A stretch of DNA of 64,000 nucleotides from positions 29,383,589 through 29,447,588 of the forward strand of contig CANTUZ010000011.1 of the NCBI GenBank assembly GCA_947846985.1, read 5' to 3'. Source of the DNA: Fratercula arctica (lineage: Eukaryota; Chordata; Aves; Charadriiformes; Alcidae). The translations under genes and the position numbers were made by a program. A model generated the notes under the pieces. The model worked only from the letters and a program-made list of their open reading frames with translations. It was not told the origin of the DNA and did no database searches. Positions 27,188 to 40,819 of this stretch are shown here, one piece after another; the first letter of the stretch is position 1; every line of letters begins with the position of its first letter.

Positions 27188-27229
27188 TTCAGGATCTTGT
27201 CCTTTTGGTTCAGGATTTTGTCATTTTGG
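27188..27229. repeat. 21-bp tandem duplication, two copies
   Basis: Two adjacent 21-bp units begin TTCAGGAT and end TTTTGG. They differ at two positions (C/T at unit position 9, C/A at unit position 15). Confidence 0.9.
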
Positions 27230-30200
27230 AACTATCTTGTTTGATGGTTTATTTTTAAACCTCCTCAAAAGGAAAATAATTGCATGCACAGGAATTTAAA
27301 AAGCAAGGGTTATCTAAAGAAAGTGATTTAGCTCATGATAAACTATTCTGTCAACACTTTAGCTGAACTTCATAATTCTTCATTCCTGTGAGGAATATAA
27401 TATTCTGGATCTCCCTCAGACAGGCCTTTTTATTTTTTTATTTTATGAGCAGAGCACAGTTAGCATTTGCTTTTCTGCACAAGAAATCTGCCTCCTCATC
27501 CTCTTCTCAGTGCCTGGATCTCAAGCAGCGTTTGGTAGTTTACATCATCAGTTTGCCCTATGCCATTTCCACCAGGGAAAGGACATCAGCACTGAAGAAA
27601 ATGTGTCTGTTCTTTACAATAATTAAGAAAAACAGAAGTATCAAAAGGACTAGATGTATCACGGCATTCATGGTTCAGGTATGATCATCGGAGGAGTAAC
27701 GTGAGTAGGATCTGCATGGTTCTGGAGCTGTAGGATACTAAATGTAAGCCAGCATGCCCTTGTCTGCTTATTTTGCTAATCGAGGATGGGGCATAGCAGA
27801 GTAGTATTGATTCTCCTTTGACTCTTCCTTCCTCCCCTATTGTTTCAGCCCATTTCAAATCATCCAGAAAATGTAGCCCCAGTAGCAGAAACTTCACAGA
27901 TGTCAGATCCAAAGCAAGAGATAACAGAATTAGCTGCATCAACTTTACGCAGATGAAGATTCCCTCTAGCACAAGGTGTATTCTCCAGGTGTCAGTCTGG
28001 CCAGTTAAGTTAATTTTGTACTGACTGAACTTAATGGACTGTAAAATCTATTTCACTATAAGCAATTCTTATTCAAACCTACAAGGTAAAAATAATTTCT
28101 TCTCCCTTTTTGAAGCCAAAATCAAAAGTCCCATGAGTTTTTTTGCAAATTGCCCACACTCTTGAATGCTTCTTTCCCAGTGTGATGCCATCTTCTCCAC
28201 TTGAGAGAATGATATATAAACAATTTCTGAAAAATAGTACAAAAGTATGATAAACAAAACCAGTCCTGCTTCTTCTCCAGTATACCATTACAGTCAGGAA
28301 AGGGCATTTACAAACTTTCTTCTCCTTCCTTCATGGAGTCCTGAATTTGTTCTCTTCAAACTCATTAGCAGTGAAGAGTCAGCCACGCCAATATGTTCAT
28401 CTGTGTTTTGTTACTTGAAAGCATCTGACCCCAGAATAAAAGCACTGGATCAAAGATACTCTGCTGAAGTGATATGGCTGGGGAAAAAGCCATCTTCCTT
28501 GGGAAAGATTTCCCATCATAATGGGAAAGACAAAGTGAACAAAAACTTGATCCCTAGCAGTAGTCGCTATCAGAAACGAGCAAAAACCACCCGAAAATAG
28601 GAAGAAACTTCCATGCGCTGAGTGCACTGGCACATGAACGTTCACCTGCTGCAATGTTTAGGTGTTGTTTTCAATACCCTTTGGCAGGCAGGCTGCAGTA
28701 AGCATTGCGAAACACAAGTGCCTGTGCTATGTTGGGTTCAAGTGATTAGCAATGATACTTGCCTGAAATGCTGAAATATCACGTTTAATAAAGGTAGTAT
28801 CCATGAAAGAGTTTGTCTTCAGAATCCCTGCTTACTGATTAGTGCTCAGGTTTTTATATATGTTGCGGGCATTTTTGACATTTGTATCATCAGAAAGTTA
28901 CAGCTGCACTCACAGTCTTCACTTGAAGGCATCTTCACCACTGAGACTTTTCCTGAGAAATGGCAACCTCTACGCTCATCCAGAAGTGTGATTTCAGCTG
29001 AATGGGTATCTCGTAGAGGTAGACTCTTACATCTTTTACAATGAGTTCTTAATTTCTTTTTCTGATAGCAAAAGCCTATTTATTCAATTACCATGTATTT
29101 GAGCCTACAGGCTTTGCATGCTTCTGTCTAGCTAAAATAACTCGCTCCACTGCTGAAATCTAATTGAAAGAGTTCTGTGCAGTCCCATTATGAATTATTC
29201 TGTGTTATGCTAGGAAGGCTAGAGGTTGTGAAACTAGTTATATCAGAAAAGCTGGCACCTGATTTCATTAGCTTACATTGTAATTGCCATACATATGATG
29301 GGCCTGATACTACCACTCCTGCTCAGAGGAAATTCCCACTGTCTTTGTTTCAGAGCTGTCAGTTCCACTTTGGGAACTTATGGCTCTGTGATCCTGCATT
29401 TCATACTACAATGAGTGTCTGGCTGCCAAAAACATCCCAAGCAGTCAGGGTGGGACAAGGAACATGGAGATGCCATATGTCTGTCTTATAGGAAAATGCT
29501 TCTACTAGTCTAGCCAATTCTAAAATTAGCCCAGTCCATTTCTGACTGCTCTTAATCATTACAGTCTTTTCATTTCTTTAGAAGGGCTTCCACAAAGGGA
29601 AGCTACACATGACACGCAGGCATAGACGGAATGAGGACAGGCTGGTTTGCTCAGGAGAAACAGTGTCATTATAAGACCTATCTGCATCATGCAAGAGTAG
29701 TCCAGGTAAAGCAGGACTAGTAGGTCTCCACAACTACATAGTACTAGATAACAATGGCAGTTCTGAATGCAGAACACATGGCTCAGTGCTGGTACAAAAG
29801 CATGTGTTTCCAATGCCATCCTCTTCTAGAAACCTTGGTCCATGTGGAGTTTTCCAGTAGGATTTTGGTAATTGATAATGCTAGTATTAACATCTCTTTC
29901 CCCTAGCTTTTTTTTGAGTATTAATATCAGTCACGGTAGTAGCCAAATAGTTGATGAACAAGTTTTGTCTCTCCTCCAGTGTGAAAGCACAGTGGAAATG
30001 GGATCCTCTGTCTCTGCCATTTACAAGAAGGATGCTACATACCAGTTATTAAGCTTCACCTAGATTTATGACATGTGTTTGCCATGCAAAATGAAGACAT
30101 TATCCACAAAGATTCTATGATTTATTACCTGGAGAGGTGATGCTTCACTGAAGAAAAGGAAACTGTGAAGGAATAATAAAAGAGAGAGATAAGCACAGGC

Positions 30201-31486
30201 AGCATCAAAGTGGCAAAGGTTTTCTTCCTTTGCCTACAGGAATTATGCTTCCTAATCCATGCACCTCTTTTACCTCAAGGAAAGGAATTGGAATTCACAA
30301 GGATTTCTGCAGGCAACCTCAAATTGCAGCTGGAAGGCAAATTCTTCCTTCAGTTTCTTATCACTGCCTTCCAGTTCAGTGTAATATTTGCAACTGTCTT
30401 TTCCTCTTTTTAAATTCCCTGAGCCTCTGCAGCAAATATATAATGCAAAATAATATATCCACCATTTCTGGAAAAGTTGTGAACTTTAGTCCGCTGTTTT
30501 CTTCCACAGTCAAAGAAATCACAGCATTCCTTCATCTGGAGCTTTGGAAAATGTGCATTTGGGCTCTTCATGTGCCATTGACTAAGCCGAAGCAGGCAGA
30601 GCTCCCGGGGACCTAGACCACTACACCATAACACCACTACTACCAATCACAGTGAGAATCGCTATCAAACACCTCCTAACAAATCAAATTCAATCCTGTC
30701 AAACTCTTGGGATAAGGATAGTACAATTGTCTAAAATACATCACATTCTGTATGAGCTTTTCAGCGCCTTTTAAGTCTTTTCTTTGAAAGTATACATGAA
30801 AGTACAGTTACTGGGAGACCTTTAGTAGAATGTCACTCCGTTTCCTCTGTCTGCTATTGAATGCTTATGAACTATTTGGATGTAGTAAAAATACAACGGT
30901 TTCAGTAAAAAAAAAGTAAATCATTAATGTTTTTTAGAGAAAAGCTATAAAACAGTTTGTCATAAACCAGCTGCCTTGCTGCAGAACACAGGGTACTTAC
31001 AATACATACTCTACAGAAAGGTTAAATGGCTGAAGCATTAAAATAGTTTAATACAATGTTTGCCATTGTTTCTATTGTGGAGGTAGAAGATACCAATATA
31101 GCTAGGGTACATTTTACTTGCCGCTATGTACTGTTGGAATACTACTTTAATTTATATAAAGTTTCCAACTATTCCAACTATGTGCTTGGATTATTCAGCT
31201 TTTTTAATGCTTTGCCATGCAGTTTTATGATAGAAGATTCTTCTGGAACACATAGCATAATTGAGCTCATGGTCAAGCAACCATGATTTTCTACAGAAAC
31301 ACATTCTAATGGGGTATAAATTATTGAGTGATCTTGAGGAAGAAGGTGTAATTACATACACAATGCAGTATTTCCAATAAAATCTCAGACTAGACTTGAG
31401 AAAATGAATTTTCAAAGCATTTGACCATGAAGTCCAGAATGTGGAAGAATGAACCTGAAAAAAAAATCAAAATAGAGCTTGACAGC

Positions 31487-31505
31487 AAAAAAAAAAAAAA
31501 AAAAA
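31487..31505. repeat. A19 homopolymer
   Basis: Nineteen A residues following GACAGC. Simple repeat. Confidence 0.85.
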
Positions 31506-34248
31506 TCCAGCATTCACATCTGTACAGTTGGAACATCACTAAAGAAATAAGTGCATGTACTCAGGTCAGATGGAAAGTAGCTTAAAATAAACAGCCTGGG
31601 GTACATCTGAGAACAGCCACCCAACTCAGTCACAACAGGAATGCTGACTAAAGTACTTCTTTACGACAGTAAGAAATGTATGTCTTTGCCACAGATTCCC
31701 TTGCAAGTAAAATGGATCAGAAACATTCCCCCCACACCGTGTGGACAAGGGAGTGAGCAATGATGCTGAGCAATCTATTAAACAGGTCTGTGGTGGAGCT
31801 GTAAGTCACATCATAAGGTGAAAGGAAACTAAAGCAGAGTCTGTGACAAACCTAAATAACTGGCAGCATTTGTTAGATAAATGGAAGGAAGTGACAATAG
31901 ACAACAAGCCAGGCTGTCTGGGCAAAGTCTTTGTAGCTCTGAATGTTACAGGTGACAGAAAAACACGCCAATATTTTTAAAGGCTTTTTTTTTTTCCCAG
32001 AACCATTGATATATCATTAGGGAATGTCAGCAAATAAAAAGATAAGAAAATTTATTTTATGCAAAAGAGGGTTGCTATGAATATTCAGTCATTGTTCTAA
32101 CTAAATTTTCTGAGGCATTTGCAATCTACCACTTCTACACTATTTTAGTGCGCAAAAGGCATTTTGGGCACAGAACTGTTGGAAGTAGATTTTAAGAAGA
32201 ATATTATTATGAGTGCCAGAAAAACTGTTGGTCTCAGACAATGTCACATGACTTTGCTTGAGCAGTGACACTGGGGTAACATGTCTAAGATGTAGATTAT
32301 TCCTCACAAATTCATTGAATCTAAAAATGCTAAAAAGATATCCTTGAATAACAACTATCAGGAAAGAGATGATGGCAGTTCACAGGCATCTCCTGAGGAG
32401 AAAATACCAATTAAATACTGTGTTTATTTAGTGCTCACCAAAGGTTATCAACTTAGCTCCAATCAAATCAGATATATGCTCTATATTAGTTGTAAGCTGT
32501 ATTGAACTAAAAGAGTGTAACAAAGGTGGAAAGGGTGTTGTTTTCTTCATATTTTTGTGGACTTCACAAGTACCATCTATGGCTATTTACTCTAGCAAGG
32601 GTAGATCTAGCCTGTTGCTTCTGACATTAAATTCTATACCTTTCCCTTCTACAGGGAAAAAAACCACCTCTGTGAAATTCAAATCTTGATCCTAGATCAT
32701 AAAATCAGACCCAGTGAGACAAGTACCAGCAGTGTCCTATCAACTGATGTCAATGGCTGGAAAAGAAGTTGAATGTTCTCTGAGTAAGGACCACATGCTG
32801 GATTCCAGAAAGACTTCTTGCTGTATAGCAAGGCATTGATGGCAATACCATCAACTAAAATCAGAATCAAGCTGAATATTGATCTGCAGCATCTGAAAGG
32901 ACTCTTAAGAAAGATGGTCATCTAAATATCAAGCAGTAGTAAACTACAAAATATGTTCTTTGCTTCTTAGTACACCTTGCTATTGAATTTTTCCACATCC
33001 CAGAAAATTTTTACTGAGCTTATATAGTTTATTGTGAGAGTAATAGAACGAGTGAATAAAATAAAAGTACTCTATCTTCTGTCTCATTCAAATGCAATCA
33101 GATTTGCTCTAAGAAAGAGTACTGTACCAGTCTCCATCCCCAGTGTTAACATTCAGGACTTCCTCCCAGGTTTGCTTATCTGATAAAAAGCCTCTCCATC
33201 TGGAGTCTGATATTAATGCATAAATCCCAGAAATGTGCCTAGAAAAGTTCACACTATTCAACTAAAAAACATTAAATGGAACAAGAAGGGAGGATAAAAC
33301 CCTTTTGGGATAAAATATGATTTCTATGTTTCCTTTGGAAAGAGTAACAACAGACCACAATCTTAAAGGAAATTATATATTCTCCAAGGAATAAACAAAA
33401 TAGCTGAAAACTTTAAAGATTAATGATATTGCAATAAAAAGTTTTTTAAAAAATTAAATATTCACAGCAACTCTGCTGTTTATTTAGGCCTCAATATTGT
33501 AACGATGTTAGACTGCAGCACGGAGATATACAAGCAATGAACTGGAGACCTCTGGACCTAAATATATCAGCTATTTCTGCTTGAGTTTAATGACCAACCC
33601 TGGAGCTAAAAGGGGTAACAGCATATCATATGTGGATTGGGACCTGAGAGGATAAGGAAAAGGTACTAACTGCTGGCCAATAAGCACTTAATCATGTCTA
33701 TCCATCTCTCTTAGGGCTTTATACTGCCGTCCATCACCGTACCATCTGAGTGCCTTCATGTAAAATCAATAGCAATAGTGAAATCCCTGGAGGATGTCAC
33801 AGAAACTCTAACACATCTCCCCTTCTGGGTCAAACTTTGTGTTTGCATACCCATATAGTCATGCTCTTTGATTTTAATGAGACTATTCATGAGCACTTAT
33901 GTTAAGGAAACCTTCCATAATGATACAAACATTAAATTATTCCTCCAAATAGTGTTGCTAACAAGAAGGACCAGGTTCAAATACTAAAATTTTTTTCTTA
34001 AAACTTGCAAAAACTAGCTCAAAATAGCTCAAAATATAACACATAAACTCATAAAAAACCTAAAACATTTTCTCTGACTTCACCCAGTAGTATTAATTCT
34101 TTCTGAAGAGCTTTGTCTGATTCTGAAACTAGCAAATGAAGAGGAAATGGATTTCAGCACTGATTTGCAGCAACTGCTCAGCAATGTTTCTACAAAATGT
34201 TGATATTGAAAGTATTTCTGTTGCACCTATGAAGAAAGACACACACAG

Positions 34249-34264
34249 CATAGAATCATAGAAT
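34249..34264 (-). repeat. Possible minus-strand CR1 3' terminus
   Basis: CATAGAATCATAGAAT is the reverse complement of two copies of ATTCTATG, the repeat that ends avian CR1 elements. The sequence to its right does not continue into a recognisable CR1 body. It is therefore either a tip-only insertion or chance. Confidence 0.35.
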
Positions 34265-35440
34265 CTTTGGATACACTCTATAACTCAGTCTGAACATTTG
34301 ATGAACACATGATTTCGTAGTTTACCTGTCAGATGCACCCTTTTCATCATTTACTGTCAAAATAGGGAATAGACAAATCCACAAATACTCTCAAGGGCTG
34401 CCTCATTTCATAGAGCAAGCAATTTACTGTCTCTCCCATTTACACCCTTTCTCAGTGCTAATCCTGTATCATTGTACCTAAATGATGCTACCATCATCTT
34501 CTCTCATGTTGATGCCTCCACGCCATTTTTCAGTGCACTCAACAGATCAGATCAGTTTGGAATAGAGGTACGTTCATATTCATATGGACTCAGCTTCATT
34601 TACTACCCCATGCAAGACTTAGGTTCAGTTATGACAACTCCTAAACAGATTATATTTAAACACAGTTCTGATTTTCTTCACCATACAACAAGTATAACGC
34701 TATCTCATTTCTCTGATTTTGCAAATGTTAATGATTCCTTAGCAAATCAGTAAAAATGCCCCTCAGGAAGAGAGTGGACAAATAAATGTGTCAAAAAAGT
34801 TTGCACATTCATCTCCCTCTCTTCTCGGCTCACTGAGAGATGGCAGCAAAGAGCTCCTTTCCTACATTTCAGAGCTGCCAGTTTCATACAAGTATTTTGT
34901 GAACACATCAGCTAGATATCTTTTCAGATGCATGACCGAAAGCTTCATTAACAACTGCAAGTTTTCTTCAAGAGACAGATTTGTGTCTGGCTATTGCCAC
35001 ATTCAAGGAGCAGATAAATATGTCCATTGATCTATCAAAAAAAGCCCCATGAGCTGCCTAAGCCTATGGGGCCTGTTGGACTGGCATACAGAGGGCAGGC
35101 CAATGTCAGTGGTAACAGTACCCAAAGGAGAGCTGTGGTAGCACCATATGGATCTACCTTTGACGCTCTGACCTGTAAAACAAGGTGTAATGTATGTGTG
35201 TGTTGGCCAGTGTATCACCCCAGACCTTAGAAGAACAGCCACAAACTCAACCTTAATTTGAATATTCTCTACACATAGCATACACTGGATATTTATATGG
35301 GGGAACTGCAATTTCAGAGATAATAAAAAAAATGCTTGAGACAAGAAATGGGCTAGAGTATAAGGATCCTCATCAGCCATTAGCAGAGAGCTAGTCCTTC
35401 TGTTACCCTCTCTGTTATCCTGCTGAAGTCATAGGATACT

Positions 35441-35462
35441 GGGGGGGGGGGGGCGGGCGGGG
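35441..35462 (+). repeat. G13 tract with further G-runs (potential G-quadruplex)
   Basis: Thirteen G residues, then CGGGCGGGG. There are enough G-triplets with short loops for a G-quadruplex on the plus strand. It is isolated in AT-rich DNA rather than in a promoter. Confidence 0.85.
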
Positions 35463-36826
35463 AAAGAAACCTTGAGGTTGCTCCCGCTGCAGTGTCTACA
35501 AAGGCAGATGGGATTTACACGCAGGCTGAGTTTAGACAGACTGTAGGTACGGATGCAAAGTATCTTATCTGAGCATCTGTCGTTCCTGGGGCTGGTCAGT
35601 TAAGTTACCCAGCAGATATGAACAATATTCTTGCATTGCTGCGCTGAAGCAGAGAGCAGCTTTTTCTTAGCATTCATTTAATTCATTTAAAGAAATCTAC
35701 TAGTAAGTTATTGGATGGGATTTGAGTTCTTAAACCACACAGACTTGTGTGTACAATTGTACGGGTATCACTTCTCTAATCAAATGTTTTATAGGTTTGT
35801 ATTACAGATATTTTCTGGATGCTTGCAAAGGAAACTGGCATGTTACATTTTAATTTCTGAGGCATGCAGGAATGCTGGATATGGATGGAGGAATCTTTAC
35901 TGGTTGCCACTAATATCTAGCAGTATTTTCTCACCCTCCACTTCCCTCCCTTTGGGGAGAATGGTACCTCAAAGGCTCCTCCTTTTATGCAACGGTCTCT
36001 AGGCCTCCTCTCCCCCAACTCCACGTGCCCAAAATAGAGAGCTACATCTGCCCTTGTTTTTGTCTCTGCTAGCCACCAAATTTCTTCCTAAAAAGTTTTT
36101 AGTGAATTTTTCTTTACAATATGTTTCAAAACTGCAGAAGGAATGGTAGAAAACATTAAAAACATTACAGCATATCCCCTTCTCCCCCACCCTATAATCT
36201 CTGTAATTAGAAAGCAATCATATTGCTTTTTGTTTTTCTCAGGCTTTCCAGAATAATTCAACTTTCAGCAAAGAACAGATCTGGAAATACATTTATGTTC
36301 TAAACATAGAAATAAAAATGTTCTAATGAAAGTTAAGTTGCACTCTTACCTACAGCATTCCCTACTGTGAAGGTTACTGTTTAAAAAGTCTGTTTATAAT
36401 GCACCATCTGCTTGGCTTCTTTACACTCACTTTATTCTTTATTGTGTGCTGTAATTAATGAGGCTTTCTGTATTATTACCATAATAGCTGATGTTTTTCT
36501 TTATAAATGAGAAGCAATAGCCGCCTGATGAAAATTTCCACTTGGCTTCAACAAATGAGGGGAACTGCCTTAAGATTGGACTGTTCTTTAGGTGTCATTG
36601 CGGTATCTGAGCTGAAGTCTTAGCAATAATGCAGACCACTTGCCTTTAGACACCATGAGCATTAAGTTATAGATGAGCTGGATGAAGTTAGGATGGCAAC
36701 CTTCTCTGTAAAGGAGAGCTGTCGTAAGGGACTACTGTACTCTTTAGCAGATAACAGAAGGAATGGGACAAAATATATTAACACGAAATCTCTCTGCAAG
36801 GTTTTGCTTCATCTTTGTTTGGCGAC

Positions 36827-36872
36827 TGTCATGGTTTAGGCTATGCTGGCCAGTAACTGAACACCACTTAGA
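36827..36872 (-). mobile_element. Reverse-oriented ERV LTR end, fragment
   Basis: TGTCATGGTTTAGGCTATGC, then TGGCCAGTAACTGAACACCA parallels the reverse complement of the 3' end of the LTR at 9,345-9,870 and its relatives (GGTTAAACCATGACA preceded by a 'gtggt...tagttgctggctgg' block). After about 45 bp the similarity stops. It is either a truncated LTR or the start of a different LTR family sharing this terminus. No viral gene is present. Confidence 0.45.
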
Positions 36873-36956
36873 AATACACCTCAAAGATAAGGATATGCTG
36901 CTAATGCCTTTTTTACTAGAATGGCAGTTTCTGTATGATCTTTCATCATCCTTTTT

Positions 36957-36978
36957 CTTTTTTTTTTTTTTTTTTTTT
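36957..36978. repeat. T22 homopolymer
   Basis: Twenty-two T residues after CATCCTTTTTC. Read on the minus strand it is a poly(A), but no retroposed gene body was recognised beside it. Confidence 0.9.
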
Positions 36979-37841
36979 AAGTTGCAGATCATGTTATCTT
37001 CCCAGAGAATGACTGAGTATTTTAGATATACAAAACTAGCATTCTTCACAAAAAGAGCAGAAATTGCATAATAAACATGCACTCTGGTTTGGTTGCACAT
37101 CGACGAAGGAGCAAGTGTCACACAACGTGAAACAATTCCTGGCTTTCAGGTCACCAGTAAGCATGCTGTCCTAAAAGGAAGGACTCTCCTCTTTGTGGAC
37201 TTTGACTTTGTCTCTTTTCTTCAACTTTCATCTATAACAAACATCCTTCATTCTGCAGACCACAGCTGTATATATGAGACTTTTGAACTTGCCATTTAGT
37301 CTTAGCTAAAGCCTAAGAGATAATCAGCTGAGGCTAAAATGACCTCTGATAGTTGCCTTTCAAAAACTTTAAGAGCCTACCTTCAAAAACACATTTCTCC
37401 ATCTGCCCATCAAGAAAAATGATTTCTGATGGTCTGTACTCACTGTTCATTGAGGACTGATTTTCTTATTCGGGTGGAGTTTTATGGAGCTGATTATCAC
37501 TCTCTCAACCTTTTAGGTTATTAAGACAGACCTATTCAGTCTGACAGCACAGATGAAACAGGGCAGGATTGGGCTACATTAACAATTCTATACAATTTGA
37601 TCTGTGTTATATGCAATTAATCTATACAGGCTTACCAGTGATCTTTGGAATATTAGGTGTATTAAAACTTCCTTACAGTTTTGAATAAGCAGGAAGAAAC
37701 TGGAGGAATTAGGAAGGAAAATATTGCAGAATTCCTAATGTCACAAAAACCAGTAGAAGAAAGATCTTATACAATATTTTAGCATATATTTTAATATAAA
37801 TCTGCTGTCAGTAAAGGTCTCCATTATATATGTATGTACCT

Positions 37842-37865
37842 ACACACACACACACATATATATAT
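37842..37865. repeat. Compound (AC)n(AT)n microsatellite
   Basis: Seven AC units run directly into about five AT units, preceded by ATGTATGTACCT. Confidence 0.9.
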
Positions 37866-39181
37866 CTTCTGTGCTTTATGTGGTGCCAGAAATCTTTGAC
37901 TTATTACTCCCACTGGCCTGAAAAGAATGAAAGATTTCTCTAGGATATACTGGTGACAAGTCTGTATAAGGCACAGTGCCACTGCTTAAGTCTGTGCCAC
38001 TGATATAAGACACCATGAACCTAGGTGAGGGTTAAAATACTCATTGCTGTTCTTTGGGAACTCTGGACAATAGACAAATGCCTTCTCAAGCCTGTTCATT
38101 GTCTGTTTATTAATTGGAGCTCATATTTATATGCTGTATCACAAGATCATACTTAGCATTAAACCTAAGTGACTAATTAATAACAATTATTAGCTAACAA
38201 ATTCTTCTTTTGTTCACAGAACAGTGATGTATTTTGCAAATTCCTCAGTTATTTGTTGTTCTGAAGTAATGAAGTAATTGTAATAATTTTCAGTTTTATA
38301 GAGTGGTAATAGTTGTGTTTTCAGTTGAAACATGGCAGGCAGTTGCATGTATCATACAAGTCATACAGGAGTGTTTTTCTTTCCTGGCTGGCAATATTAT
38401 ATGCATATATTGAAGGAAACACTCATAAACTCTTACATACATAAAAATTCCATTAGAATTTGGGGTAGTATTCATTGGCAATATTAAAGTTCTTTCAATT
38501 ATAAATAACACTTCATGACTTGGGTATTCCCACTCTCAAAACCGCATTATGCACTTACCTTAATACCTGCAGGTTGATTAGTATTAGGAAGTTCAGTATT
38601 TTGTATAGATTTGAACCATGAGCTATAGACACTGTAATAACTATGTTCCCATAAACCAGCAGAGATAACAAAATTTACTCTTGGCATTTATCCCTACAAA
38701 CTGTCATTTTTTGGGAATCCTACTCTGAATTCCATCAAGTAAACCACATGTAGCCTTGAGTAACAAACTGATTCATTTCAGTATATAGTTCAACACTCAT
38801 TAACAATACATTAAAAGTCTAAAGAAGCTAAATCTAAAGTGAATAGAGTGCTTTTCTCAGAATACTACACTTCAGATGCATATTACCTTAATTTTAAACA
38901 TAAAATCATCACAGCCTTTAAATGAGCTGTCCATGTAGATTTTCTATTGTTTCCCTGAATTTTTATTACAGTACACATTTTGAGTCTAAATGACTCTCAA
39001 AACAAATCACATACCTCCTATGTCAGTTGTTTTTAATGAATTGGTCTTCACTGGTTTTCTACTTAAGACAAAATTCAACACTTTCTGAAGCACAGACTGT
39101 TTGTACAAAAGTACTCATTGGGGTAGAATTTTGATTGTAGATTTCCAACTTAGAGAAAAAAACAACCACAAAACCCCCCCT

Positions 39182-39224
39182 CACATTTATTAAGTACAAA
39201 TAAAACACATTTATTAAGGACAAA
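39182..39224. repeat. 24-bp period direct duplication
   Basis: CACATTTATTAAGTACAAA and CACATTTATTAAGGACAAA are offset by 24 bp, with one mismatch. Confidence 0.85.
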
Positions 39225-40770
39225 CAATATACATAGCAGAAGTTATACCTGATGATAGTGTTAAATTGAACAGTTAATCTTGCAAATGCTACTTTACTAA
39301 ATCAGATGAATACTAGAACTATCAGTTACTTGGAGAAATTTTATTCCGATTTCCTTTTGACACAGAATGCAAAAGAGGAATTTTTTAGGCTCTGCTACAT
39401 CCAAGCTGATGGCTAAAGCATTCCCATTTTGATCTATTTAACAAATGCATATTAATTAAAAATATGGTAATTCCTACATACTTTTGTAGAAGTTATTAAA
39501 AAGATAGGGAAGTTCTCTTTGATTCCTCTTAGCTCTACTAGTAGAAGAAAAGCTTTCTATTATTATTTCCTGAAGTATGAAAAACCTGTAGTATATATGT
39601 GTACACAGATATAAGGTTTGAAAGCATGATTATTTGTGTATGTCCATATCCACGAGTTTATAAAATTAGTTGAATGCATATTTTTTTTACTACAGATTGT
39701 AAAAATCTTCAAAAGCAATATATTTTTGAGTTATTCTGCTTACAGGGTAAAAAAAGTTCTACCAAAATGAAGTTGTTCCTTGGTCTGTAAATGATATGTC
39801 GTCTTTTACTGAATAAAAGTAATCCATGTAGAAATAAAAGCATCTATGTAGAAAGCAACAATGAATCTGTACCCTCTCTACTAATCTGTTCATATAGGTA
39901 CTGTCCCAAGAGGATACAGCCTTTGCCTTTTGCCAGGCTTCCCATTTTCTCCTTGAATTTCCATAGAATTTGCAGACACCATTCAAACAGCAAATACTAA
40001 TGCAGTTTATTTACAATCCTACTCTTCTCTGTGTAGGGAAGGTGATGCTTGTAAATGTAGTAGGAATTCTGATCAACTGTTTAGGCTACATGGTCAGGAA
40101 AATATTTACAGTCCACTGTGGGTGTGGTCAGTTCGTATTGAATTCTATTTTATGTTCTCATTAGGCTCCTAAGGGCTTCCTGCCTGTAATTTGAAGGGAC
40201 CTCCAGAAACATTCACAGCCTGTTTTTCCTACTCCAGAAACTTAGATTTTCACTACACTTTCGTTTTTGAACAATTGATACATAAACTGGTGATTGATAG
40301 ATTAGCTAGCAAAAGAGACACCTAAAAGCACCCCTTACCAGTACTATGTGTAGGAAAATTGCTATTCACTAATAGTATCTATTCCGAAGGGAACAGTTTA
40401 AAAAAATAAATCACCACAACCTTATCTGTGTGGTTGAATTTGTGGATGCTCTCCTTCTCCTCACAGCTGGTCTCAGACCTGAGCCCAGACAACATACCAA
40501 AAAATGGGAAAAATTCTATTAATATTGGTCTTTTTATTTAAAAACACTTTGGGAGAATTCACGTTTGACATCCTCTCACTGCAAGCCCTTCAAGGCTTGA
40601 TGATGACAGTGCCCACTAATGAATGACATGAGGTCAGTGCAGGAAAAAAGCAAAAATTAAATGACTTAATGTCTAAAATACAAAAGTAAGAAATACTGAA
40701 ACGTCTGAAGAAATGGAAGGAGGTATAAACTGGAAGGGAATAAACAGTACAGAGAGGCAGCGAGATGATA

Positions 40771-40819
40771 AATTGCATCAAATATTGCATCAAATTACAT
40801 CAAATATTGCATAATTGCA
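40771..40819. repeat. Short tandem array of ATTGCATCAA-like units
   Basis: The motif TGCATCAAAT or its variant TACATCAAAT recurs about four times, giving a 10-12 bp period over 49 bp. Confidence 0.85.

Larger units (their letters stand above)
22353..34248. other. AT-rich intergenic DNA, no recognisable gene
   Basis: No coding exon was recognised. It contains a SINE/L3-like relic (25,273-25,400), a perfect 28-bp inverted repeat (25,661), A21 and A19 runs (26,289 and 31,487) and a 21-bp tandem duplication (27,188). The longest open frame is 128 codons (30,230-30,616, plus) and shows no domain, repeated motif or splice context that would support it. Confidence 0.5.

Noticed and set aside
30230..30616. 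128-codon frame as a gene
   Set aside because: It is the longest frame outside the island but has no conserved motif, no promoter features and ordinary AT-rich composition. This length is expected by chance in 64 kb over six frames.
36744..37121. 125-codon minus-strand frame with a lysine run
   Set aside because: The lysines are the translation of the T22 homopolymer read from the other strand. Flanks show no coding character.
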